From Chloroflexota bacterium (GTDB lineage: Bacteria; Chloroflexota; Anaerolineae; CG2-30-64-16): 10,730 nucleotides of DNA. Of this stretch, positions 1-5,665 are shown piece after piece. A program made the position numbers and the translations under genes. Positions within the stretch are counted from its first letter, which is position 1, and every line of letters begins with the position of its first letter. The stretch is taken from NCBI GenBank assembly GCA_029555885.1, contig JAKPQT010000162.1:1-10730 (forward strand), read 5' to 3'. The notes beneath the pieces were generated by a model. It had not been told where the DNA came from. It saw nothing but the letters and a program-made list of their open reading frames with translations, and searched no databases.

Positions 1-334
1 ACTCCTCGATGCCATGCACCGCATCCACGCCGGTCAGGACGCGCGCCGTCTCGGCATTGTCCGCCGAGAGCAGCTCGCCCTCGTTTTCCCGGCGCTGCTG
101 CGACTGGTGCGGCAGGAACAACACGCTCGTCTGCGAGCGGCCATCGAGCAGCAGGTACGCGTGGGGCGTCTCGACGCCGCAAAGGTAGTAAAAGTCGTTC
201 GTCTGCCGGAAAAGGTCGTGGTTATTCTCCTTCTCCGCGCCCTGGATCAGGGCCACCGCATCGCTGCCGATGGCATCGAGGACGCGCCTGCGCCGGCCGG
301 CCAGTTCGTCAGGGGTGAAATCTCTCTGGAACAT
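1..334 (-). CDS. Xaa-Pro aminopeptidase (M24B, PepP-like), N-terminal part only
   Basis: The first 111 codons of a gene that runs off the left edge. Translation begins MFQRDFTPDELAGRRRRVLD and carries the signature of the aminopeptidase P N-terminal (non-catalytic, creatinase-like) domain: FRQTNDFYYLCGVETPHAYL at about residues 42-61, followed by a strand ending in VLFLPH. In this family the N-terminal domain helps oligomerisation and substrate recognition, while the dinuclear-metal catalytic domain, outside this window, removes an N-terminal residue preceding proline. The ATG at 334 is preceded by a GAGGAG ribosome-binding site about 5-6 nt away. It lies 24 bp after the stop of the M42 peptidase on the same strand, so the two are probably co-transcribed as a cytoplasmic peptide-recycling pair. 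Family assignment is firm; exact specificity cannot be judged without the catalytic half. Confidence 0.88.
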   Translation of the reverse strand, partial: MFQRDFTPDELAGRRRRVLDAIGSDAVALIQGAEKENNHDLFRQTNDFYYLCGVETPHAYLLLDGRSQTSVLFLPHQSQQRRENEGELLSADNAETARVLTGVDAVHGIEE

Positions 335-358
335 GGGGGCTCCTCTAATCTGGGGACA

Positions 359-1390
359 CTACGCAGCCAACTCGTGCGCGTGCTCGGCGAACGCGGCCAG
401 CAGCGCGGATGTCGCCCGCACATCATCCATGTGGGCCAGCTGCACGGTCGAGTGCATGTAGCGCGTCGGCGCGCCGATGGTCGTGCTGAGCGCGCCGAGC
501 TTCGTCCGCTGGATCGCCGAGGCGTCGGTGCCGCCGCCGATGTTGCGCTGGAAGGGGATGCCCTCTCGCTGGCACAGTTCGACGAGGAAGCGGACCAGGC
601 GCGGGCTGCCCAACGTCAGCCGATCCATGACGTAGATGCCCGTGCCCTGCCCCAGGGTGCAGTGCTTCTCGTGATCGGCTATGTTCGGCACATCCCAGGC
701 CAGGCTGCCGTCAATGGCGATACCGAAATCCGGTTCGATCGCATAGGCCGCCATCGGCGCGCCGCGCACGCCCAGCTCCTCCTGCACCGTGCTGACGGCA
801 TACACATCCACCTCGGTCGGGCCCAGGCGCTTCATGGCTTCGATCATGCAGTACACGCCGAGCCGGTCATCGAAGTTCCGACCGGTGATTACCTTGTCGT
901 TGAGATAACGGAAGTCCTGGTCGAGGCTGATCACGTCGCCGATTTCGACGTTGGCCGCCACTGCATCCCGCGGCAAGGCCAGGTCAATGTAGAGGTCCGC
1001 CAGCTCCGGCGCTTTCGGTGCCTCGCCGCTCTGCTTCGCTCCCAGAATGCGGGGCGCGATCACGCCATGCATTTGCCGCCGGCCGTGCACGATGACCCGC
1101 TGGGCGAGCAGATTACAGGCATCGAATCCGCCCACCGGAGTGAAGCGGATGAAGCCGTCTGCATCGATGTGCGTGACCATCAGGCCGATCTCGTCCACGT
1201 GCGCGGCGAACATGACCTTGCGCGCCTTCGCATCCCCGGTGGCAGCGCGTTTCAGCCCGATGACATTCCCGGCGCGATCCCGCCAGACTGTGTCGCACAC
1301 GCCTTCCAGTTCGGCCATGACGAACCGCTGGACCTCATCTTCGAAGCCGGACACGCCGGGGATCGTGCACAACGTCTCCAACAAGTCCAT
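359..1390 (-). CDS. M42 family metallo-aminopeptidase (FrvX/YsdC-like)
   Basis: A 343-residue protein of usual length for peptidase family M42 (cytoplasmic, dinuclear zinc or cobalt aminopeptidases that form tetrahedral dodecamers and trim short peptides). It opens with the family-typical LLETLCTIPGVSGFEDEV. The metal and catalytic residues are all visible: AAHVDEIG (His64, Asp66), GRNFDDRLG (bridging Asp174 or Asp175), VQEELGVRGA (Glu204, Glu205), IDG (Asp227), and the C-terminal GGGTDAS (286-291) and RYMHS (His313). The ATG at 1390 has only a weak AAAGGGT-like ribosome site. The gene starts 33 bp after the DUF4349 lipoprotein stop and ends 24 bp before a PepP-like gene, suggesting an operon. 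Whether it prefers Glu/Asp, Leu or other N-terminal residues cannot be read from sequence. Some relatives were historically misnamed endoglucanases; nothing here supports cellulase activity. Confidence 0.93.
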   Translation of the reverse strand: MDLLETLCTIPGVSGFEDEVQRFVMAELEGVCDTVWRDRAGNVIGLKRAATGDAKARKVMFAAHVDEIGLMVTHIDADGFIRFTPVGGFDACNLLAQRVIVHGRRQMHGVIAPRILGAKQSGEAPKAPELADLYIDLALPRDAVAANVEIGDVISLDQDFRYLNDKVITGRNFDDRLGVYCMIEAMKRLGPTEVDVYAVSTVQEELGVRGAPMAAYAIEPDFGIAIDGSLAWDVPNIADHEKHCTLGQGTGIYVMDRLTLGSPRLVRFLVELCQREGIPFQRNIGGGTDASAIQRTKLGALSTTIGAPTRYMHSTVQLAHMDDVRATSALLAAFAEHAHELAA

Positions 1391-1423
1391 TGACGTACCC
1401 TTTCGCGGAATCGGCGTCGACGA

Positions 1424-2299
1424 TCAGCCCTTCGCCCGGCTGCGCAGCCGGCGAATCAGCCAGCGCAGCGCCAGCACCAGCAGCACGATGGGCAGCGCAA
1501 TCAGAATGAGCAGCGGCAGCACGTAGACGATGATCCAGATGATGGCCTCACCGAGGAACTGGATCGAGTTGACCAGCGCCCGGCCCGCCGCCCGGAGCGT
1601 TTCGAGCGGCCGCCAGCCCGGCTCCACGACCGGCTTCGCCAGCACATCGGGGATGAGTTCCAGGTTGATAGTTGCCAGCGCGGTCATCGTGTCGAGGTAC
1701 TGCATCCGCCCCTTGACCTGCTCGATCTCGCCCCGTATGCGCGTCAGCTCCCGGTACACGGCCAGGATATCTTCCGCGCTCTGCGTCCGCTCGCGCACCT
1801 CGGTCAGCAGCGTGCGCAGCTCCAACTCAGTCGCTTCCAGGTTGGTCAACTGGGCAGTCAGGTCGCTGAACTCCTCGGTCACATCCTCCCCGCGGATGTT
1901 CTCCGTCTCGACGCGCACCGCGTAGCTCTTGAGCGCGGCCAGCGTGGCGTCCAACTGCGCGGCCGGCACGCGCACGGTCATCCGGGCGCGCACCTGCTCG
2001 CCCTCGCGCCAGGCGCTCGCATCCGCAATGTAGCCGTCCAGGCTGGTCACCAGATCGCTCACGGCATCGCGCACCTGCTCCGTGTCGGTCACGACCAGGC
2101 TCAGGTCCACTGTGCGGATAATCATCCGGTCGGCCACACTCGCATCGCCCTTCTGCCCGCCGAAATCGGCTTCGCCCGCGATCGGCTCCTGCGGCGCCGC
2201 GGCCGGCGCCTCGGATGCGGTGTTCGCCGCCCTGGGCGGAGCCGCGCAAGCCACCACCAGCCCCAACAACAATACAAGACCCATAATAGCTCGTTTCAT
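1424..2299 (-). CDS. DUF4349 domain lipoprotein with C-terminal membrane anchor
   Basis: A 291-residue envelope protein. The start chosen is the ATG at 2299, because GGAGGAG sits 5 nt upstream and the product then begins with a clean lipoprotein signal: MKRAIMGLVLLLGLVVACAA, lipobox LVVAC with Cys18. An in-frame start 39 bp further upstream would place extra residues before the signal peptide. After an Ala/Pro-rich linker comes the DUF4349 core: MIIRTVDLSLVV, a paired strand VRARMTVRVPAAQLD, then a long heptad-rich helix (about residues 138-195) that probably forms a coiled coil. The C-terminus has a hydrophobic hairpin, AIIWIIVYVLPLLILIALPI onward, ending in an Arg/Lys-rich tail. Both ends are therefore membrane-attached, with the core outside the cytoplasmic membrane. 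The family has no well-established function. Here it lies 33 bp upstream of an M42 peptidase on the same strand. Confidence 0.88.
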   Translation of the reverse strand: MKRAIMGLVLLLGLVVACAAPPRAANTASEAPAAAPQEPIAGEADFGGQKGDASVADRMIIRTVDLSLVVTDTEQVRDAVSDLVTSLDGYIADASAWREGEQVRARMTVRVPAAQLDATLAALKSYAVRVETENIRGEDVTEEFSDLTAQLTNLEATELELRTLLTEVRERTQSAEDILAVYRELTRIRGEIEQVKGRMQYLDTMTALATINLELIPDVLAKPVVEPGWRPLETLRAAGRALVNSIQFLGEAIIWIIVYVLPLLILIALPIVLLVLALRWLIRRLRSRAKG

Positions 2300-2304
2300 G
2301 GCTT

Positions 2305-2311
2305 CTCCTCC
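2305..2311 (-). promoter_or_regulatory. Strong ribosome-binding site of the DUF4349 gene
   Basis: Read on the minus strand this is GGAGGAG, 5 nt before the ATG at 2299. It decides that start over the in-frame upstream alternative at 2338 and agrees with the lipoprotein signal beginning MKRAIMG. Confidence 0.8.
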
Positions 2312-2388
2312 ACGCTTGCGCGAGCAGCCAGCAAACACTGGTTGCGGGTAAGAGACGCAGACTTGCAGCGGGCGGTTCCTCCGCGAGC

Positions 2389-2408
2389 GCCGGCTGTCAG
2401 CCGCCGGC
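2389..2408. repeat. Small GC-rich dyad directly after the phosphoesterase stop
   Basis: Two GCCGGC hexamers (2389-2394 and 2403-2408) flank an overlapping dyad, CGGCTG-T-CAGCCG (2391-2403). It abuts the stop codon of the minus-strand metallophosphoesterase and precedes the DUF4349 gene. A short RNA hairpin is possible in transcripts of that strand, but there is no U-tract, so it may be a weak attenuator, a stability element or nothing. The 2300-2408 gap shows no clear promoter, so read-through from the phosphoesterase into DUF4349 is possible. Confidence 0.3.
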
Positions 2409-3146
2409 CTACCAGCCGAACGCCAGCCGGTTGATCAGGCGCTCCGGCAGTTGCGCGGCGCGCATGTGCGCCTGCGTGACCTCGACGGGGTAGGCCACGC
2501 GGCGGGCCTCCCACGTCGCTGCGTCCGTGTCCAGGATGGCATAAGCGGAGCGAGGGTCGTTGTCGCGCGGCTGGCCCACGCTGCCGGGATTGAGGATGAT
2601 GCGCCAGCCCTCGCCCAGCGCAATGCGCTTGCCGAACACCGGCACGAGCGCGCGCACCTTGTGGTCCGACTCGGACCGAACGTAGAGCATAGGGATATGC
2701 GTATGACCGACCAGGCAAAAAGGTGTCGAGTAGTTATCGAAGTTGGCTGTCGCAATCGAGGGATACAGGATGTATTCCCACACCGGATCGCGGGGGCTGC
2801 CGTGCGTCAGCGTAAACGCGCCCTGCACGAGCGGCTGAGAGGGCAGGCTGCCCAGCCAGGCCATGTTCTCCGCGCTGAGCTGCTCGCGCGTCCACAGCAC
2901 CGCACGCTTCGCTTCGGGGTTGAAGTCGTCCACATCCATGCGGCTCAGGGCGGCCCAGTCGTGGTTGCCCACGACCGCGGTCGCACCGAGCTCGCGGATG
3001 CGCGTGACGCACTCCTCCGGCTCCGGACCGTAGCCGACCGAATCACCCAGGCACCAGACCGCGTCGTATTCGCCCGCCGCATCCGCCAGGACCGCTTCGA
3101 GCGCGGCCAGGTTGGCATGAACATCCGAGATTATCAGTACACGCAT
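2409..3146 (-). CDS. Calcineurin-like metallophosphoesterase (YfcE/MJ0936-like)
   Basis: A 245-residue cytoplasmic metallophosphoesterase with every metal-binding motif of the superfamily: SDVHAN (Asp8, His10), CLGDSVGYGPEP (Asp35), GNHDW (Asn61, His62), LTHGSP (His115) and GHTHIP (His148, His150). The compact layout and the ILNPGSVGQPRD motif after the GHTH box match the YfcE/MJ0936 subgroup (Metallophos_2), whose members act as phosphodiesterases or phosphatases on model substrates with mostly unknown natural ones. The ATG at 3146 is favoured because AGGAG lies 8 nt upstream and the product then begins directly with MRVLIISDVHAN. An in-frame ATG at 3176 would add ten residues with no family match. 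It is transcribed away from tsaE across a shared 146-bp region. The substrate cannot be predicted. It could head the transcript that includes the DUF4349, M42 and PepP genes. Confidence 0.92.
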   Translation of the reverse strand: MRVLIISDVHANLAALEAVLADAAGEYDAVWCLGDSVGYGPEPEECVTRIRELGATAVVGNHDWAALSRMDVDDFNPEAKRAVLWTREQLSAENMAWLGSLPSQPLVQGAFTLTHGSPRDPVWEYILYPSIATANFDNYSTPFCLVGHTHIPMLYVRSESDHKVRALVPVFGKRIALGEGWRIILNPGSVGQPRDNDPRSAYAILDTDAATWEARRVAYPVEVTQAHMRAAQLPERLINRLAFGW

Positions 3147-3210
3147 GCATGACACTCCTGAATTCAATCCAATCAACTCATGTTACCACAGCTTCCACCC
3201 AACGCAGAAC

Positions 3211-3225
3211 ACAAACCCGGTTTGT
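3211..3225. promoter_or_regulatory. 15-bp palindrome in the divergent region, possible operator
   Basis: ACAAACC-C-GGTTTGT is a perfect 7-bp inverted repeat around one central base. It lies midway between the divergent metallophosphoesterase (start 3146) and tsaE (start 3293). A second dyad, GTAAC-N6-GTTAC (3224-3239), overlaps its right end by two bases. The size and symmetry suit a dimeric repressor, but no regulator gene is adjacent and the protein that would bind is unknown. Confidence 0.35.
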
Positions 3226-3252
3226 AACGATGCGGTTACCCGCGCCTTAATC

Positions 3253-3281
3253 TTGGTGCGCACCTGCACTCTTGGTATAAT
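3253..3281 (+). promoter_or_regulatory. Promoter of the tsaE operon, probably near-leaderless
   Basis: A consensus -10 hexamer TATAAT (3276-3281) follows a partial -35 TTGGTG (3253-3258) at exactly 17 bp. The -10 ends only 11 nt before the tsaE ATG at 3293, so transcription should begin about 5 nt upstream of the codon. No Shine-Dalgarno sequence precedes it. A perfect 10-bp palindrome, GGTGCGCACC (3255-3264), overlaps the -35 box and could let a bound protein block polymerase. The hexamers, spacing and palindrome are visible; promoter activity is inferred. Confidence 0.65.
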
Positions 3282-3292
3282 AGCCGCCGACT

Positions 3293-3829
3293 ATGCAAAT
3301 GAAACCGTGGACCATCATCACGCACAGCGCCGCAGCCACGCAGGCGCTCGCGGCGCGCCTGGGCCGCGCACTCGCCGCCGCACACCCGGACGCGGGCGCA
3401 GTCCTGGCCTTGTCAGGCGACCTCGGCGCGGGCAAGACCACCTTCGTGCAGGGGCTCGCGTGCGGGCTCGGCATCACCGCACCCATCACCAGCCCCACTT
3501 TCATCCTGGTGAATCGCTATCGCCTGCCCGACGGCCGGCGCCTCCATCACGCGGACTGCTACCGGCTGAAGGATGCGCCGCTGGAAATGTGGGATATCGG
3601 GCTGGATGACCTGCTCGCCGGCGACGACATTGTCGTCATCGAGTGGGCCGACCGCATCCCCGGTCTGCTGCCCGACGACCATCTCGAGGTCGCGTTCACC
3701 TACGTGGATGACACGCAGCGCAGCCTCACCTTCAGACCGCACAGCGCGGCCTGGGATGGCATACTCGCACGCCTGCAAGCCGCGGCAGAGAGCGGCCTTC
3801 CGGAGACCCTCGATGCTCCTTGCCATTGA
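3293..3829 (+). CDS. tsaE: TsaE, t6A37 tRNA-modification ATPase
   Basis: A 178-residue P-loop ATPase needed for N6-threonylcarbamoyladenosine at position 37 of ANN-decoding tRNAs, where it works with the TsaB-TsaD complex. Visible motifs are the Walker [10 protein letters not shown] (42-50), the SPTF switch segment (67-70), HADCYR (86-91) and IEWADR (116-121), which holds the conserved Glu-Trp. Length is slightly above the usual 150-160, mainly from a C-terminal tail after residue 150. The start could be the ATG at 3293 or the in-frame ATG at 3299. Neither has a ribosome-binding site, and a TATAAT box ends 11 nt upstream, so the message is probably near-leaderless. Its 3' end overlaps tsaB by 17 bp. 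tsaD and tsaC, the other pathway genes, are not in the window. Confidence 0.95.
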   Translation: MQMKPWTIITHSAAATQALAARLGRALAAAHPDAGAVLALSGDLGAGKTTFVQGLACGLGITAPITSPTFILVNRYRLPDGRRLHHADCYRLKDAPLEMWDIGLDDLLAGDDIVVIEWADRIPGLLPDDHLEVAFTYVDDTQRSLTFRPHSAAWDGILARLQAAAESGLPETLDAPCH

Positions 3830-4508
3830 TACGTCCACGCGCCAGGCGGGCATCGCACTCTACGATGGCGAAAAGGGACTGATCGCGGAGTACAACTGGC
3901 ACTCGGCCAACCGCCACACCGAAGAACTGCTGCCCACGACCGCGCAGATGCTGGACCGGGCAGGCATCACGGCCAGCCAGTTGACCGCAGTCGGCGTCGC
4001 CATTGGCCCCGGCTCCTTCACCGGCCTGCGCGTCGGCCTCGCCGCAGCCAAGGGCCTGGCGCTGGCGCAGGGCCTCAAGCTGGTGGGCGTCTCCACCCTC
4101 GACTTCACCGCCTACGCACACCAGTTGCAGGCCCGGCCTGTCATCGCGCTGGTGCAGGCGGGCCGCGGCCGCATCTGCTGGGCACGCTATGAGCACGGGC
4201 CGGATGGCTGGGCCGCGCGCGTGCCCTATACGCTCGCCGCCTTTGCCGCGCTGGCCGCGGCCATCACCGAGCCGGTGGTCTTCGTCGGGGAGCTGAGCCA
4301 GGCCGACCGGCACACACTGGCCGGTCTGCTGGGCCCCGACCGCGCCGCATTCCTGCCCCCGGCGCTCTCATCCCGCCGCGCCGCGTGCCTCGCCGAACTG
4401 GCCTGGGCGCGCCATGCCGCCGGGCAGTGGGATGACCCGGCAGCACTCAGCCCACTCTACATGCAGCAGCCGGACGGCACCGTCACGACTGCCCCTGCAT
4501 CGGCATAA
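3813..4508 (+). CDS. tsaB: TsaB, t6A37 complex subunit
   Basis: A 231-residue ASKHA-fold protein that dimerises with TsaD and, with TsaE, transfers threonylcarbamoyl to tRNA A37. TsaB itself is a structural partner and not the catalyst. Diagnostic segments are [16 protein letters not shown] at the N-terminus, HTEELLPT (35-42), GPGSFTGLRVGLAAAKGLAL (65-84) and the C-terminal SPLYMQQP (213-220). The open frame extends 240 bp further upstream, but that part is tsaE read out of frame. The ATG at 3813 has GGAG 7 nt before it and gives the canonical N-terminus. The 17-bp overlap with tsaE suggests translational coupling, and rimI follows after 9 bp. The C-terminal half is less conserved, as is normal for the family. 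Confidence 0.95.
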   Translation: MLLAIDTSTRQAGIALYDGEKGLIAEYNWHSANRHTEELLPTTAQMLDRAGITASQLTAVGVAIGPGSFTGLRVGLAAAKGLALAQGLKLVGVSTLDFTAYAHQLQARPVIALVQAGRGRICWARYEHGPDGWAARVPYTLAAFAALAAAITEPVVFVGELSQADRHTLAGLLGPDRAAFLPPALSSRRAACLAELAWARHAAGQWDDPAALSPLYMQQPDGTVTTAPASA

Positions 4509-4517
4509 CGAGGCCCC

Positions 4518-5093
4518 ATGACGCTGCCCATCATCACGCCGCTGACCCCCGCCGACCTGGATGACATCATGCCGCTGGAGCGCCGCGCCTTCAAGGACCC
4601 CTGGACGCGGCAGATGTACTACGTGGACCTGACCGAAAACTTCATGGCAACGTACCTCGCGCTCCGGCCCGATCCCCAGGCTGTGAAGGCGGCGTGCCTG
4701 CCGCGCATCCTGGGCTGGGGCGGCTTCTGGCTGATGGTGGATGAGGCGCACATCTCGACCATCGCCGCGCACCCGGATTGGCGCGGCTGCGGGCTGGGGC
4801 AGTGGCTCATGGTAGCCCTCATGCAGGCCGCGCTGGAGCGGGGCGCGGTGCGCTCGACGCTGGAAGTGCGCGTCAGCAACACGCCGGCCATGCGGCTCTA
4901 CGAGAAACTGGGCTACGAGGTGACAGGCAAGCGGCGGCGCTACTATCGTGACGGCGAGGATGGCCTGATTATGACAACCCCGCCCCTGGCCGACGCAGCG
5001 CTGCAGGCCCGCCTCGCCGCCGCGCGCACCGAGGCGATGACCCGCGCAGCCCGCTGCTTCGAACCAACGGAGGCGCGGCATGAACCGGAGTGA
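4518..5093 (+). CDS. rimI: RimI-like GNAT acetyltransferase (ribosomal protein S18 N-terminal)
   Basis: A 191-residue GNAT enzyme. RimI acetylates the N-terminal alanine of ribosomal protein S18, and its gene often sits beside tsaB/tsaE or tsaD, as here. Visible features are MPLERRAFKDPWT near the N-terminus, the acetyl-CoA loop RGCGLGQWL (89-97), and LEVRVSN (115-121) with LYEKLGYEV (127-135), which align with the Glu and Tyr used for catalysis in characterised RimI (here Glu116 and Tyr128). KRRRYYRDGEDGLIMTT follows as in the family. It is longer than the usual 145-160 residues, with a widened loop around 48-70 and a charged alanine-rich tail after about 156. GAGG lies 4 nt before the ATG. 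Its end overlaps the uracil-DNA glycosylase gene by 14 bp. Substrate assignment rests on family and neighbours; other protein targets are possible. Confidence 0.88.
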   Translation: MTLPIITPLTPADLDDIMPLERRAFKDPWTRQMYYVDLTENFMATYLALRPDPQAVKAACLPRILGWGGFWLMVDEAHISTIAAHPDWRGCGLGQWLMVALMQAALERGAVRSTLEVRVSNTPAMRLYEKLGYEVTGKRRRYYRDGEDGLIMTTPPLADAALQARLAAARTEAMTRAARCFEPTEARHEPE

Positions 5094-5649
5094 TTCGCTG
5101 GCGCAGGTCGCCGCGGAGGTGCGCGTCTGCACAAAATGCCCGCTCGCGCTGAGCCGGACGCACGCAGTGCCAGGCGAAGGGCCGGCGGATGCGCGCATCA
5201 TGTTCGTCGGGGAGGGGCCGGGCCGCCACGAAGACCTGCAGGGTCGCCCCTTCGTGGGTGCGTCGGGCCGCTACCTGCAGAGCCTGATGGCCGAAATCGG
5301 GCTGGAGCGCAGCGCGGTATTCATCACCAACGTGGTCAAGTGCCGCCCGCCGGAGAACCGCGACCCGCAGCCCAATGAGCTGACCGCGTGCCGCGCATAC
5401 CTGGACCGGCAGCTTGCCCTGATTCAGCCGCGCGTCGTCGTGACGCTGGGCCGTCACTCGATGGCGCGCTACTTCCCCGGCCAATCCATCACCCGGATTC
5501 ACGGCCAGGCGAAACGGGTCGGCAACGTTTACTACCTGCCGCTGTTCCACCCCGCCGCGGCGCTGCGCCGGGATGACTGGCGCGCCGATATGTTGAAAGA
5601 TTTCCAGCAGATACCCATCCTGCTGGCTGAACTGGAAAAGACAGACTGA
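5080..5649 (+). CDS. Family 4 uracil-DNA glycosylase (Fe-S, UDGa type)
   Basis: A 189-residue base-excision repair enzyme that removes uracil arising from cytosine deamination. Four cysteines fit the family-4 [4Fe-4S] cluster: Cys17 and Cys20 (CTKC), Cys88 (NVVKCRPP) and Cys104, the last two spaced by 15 residues as expected. The catalytic and uracil-binding segments are GEGPGRHEDLQGRPFVGASG (44-63), where Glu45 occupies the GEAPG motif position, and FHPAA (156-160) with His157. The start is supported by GGAGG 6 nt upstream of the ATG at 5080. That ATG lies inside the end of rimI, so the two are probably coupled. The enzyme resembles the thermostable archaeal and Thermus/Thermotoga UDGs and is also widespread in mesophiles, so it does not prove thermophily. 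RNase J follows after 16 bp. Confidence 0.94.
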   Translation: MNRSDSLAQVAAEVRVCTKCPLALSRTHAVPGEGPADARIMFVGEGPGRHEDLQGRPFVGASGRYLQSLMAEIGLERSAVFITNVVKCRPPENRDPQPNELTACRAYLDRQLALIQPRVVVTLGRHSMARYFPGQSITRIHGQAKRVGNVYYLPLFHPAAALRRDDWRADMLKDFQQIPILLAELEKTD

Positions 5650-5653
5650 CTAT

Positions 5654-5660
5654 AGGAGGT
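5654..5660 (+). promoter_or_regulatory. Consensus ribosome-binding site fixing the TTG start of RNase J
   Basis: AGGAGGT, a full anti-Shine-Dalgarno match, lies 5 nt before a TTG codon at 5666. The protein read from that TTG begins just before the conserved RVITLGGFGEIGKN, and there is no nearer in-frame ATG ahead of that motif. This is the strongest ribosome site in the window, paired with a weak start codon. Confidence 0.85.
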
Positions 5661-5665
5661 TCTGA

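Noticed and set aside
14..1393. A 459-codon open frame on the plus strand across the M42 and PepP-like genes
   Set aside because: It lies antisense to two genes with full catalytic or family motifs. Its product is low-complexity, rich in Arg/His/Ala, and has no recognisable domain. Long antisense frames are expected in GC-rich coding DNA.
2451..3152. A 233-codon plus-strand frame opposite the metallophosphoesterase
   Set aside because: The minus strand carries every metallophosphoesterase motif and a good ribosome site; the antisense product has neither motifs nor a plausible start signal.
3573..3812. An 80-codon N-terminal extension of TsaB
   Set aside because: This part is tsaE read in another frame. 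The family N-terminus LLAIDTST begins right at the ATG at 3813, which has its own GGAG site.
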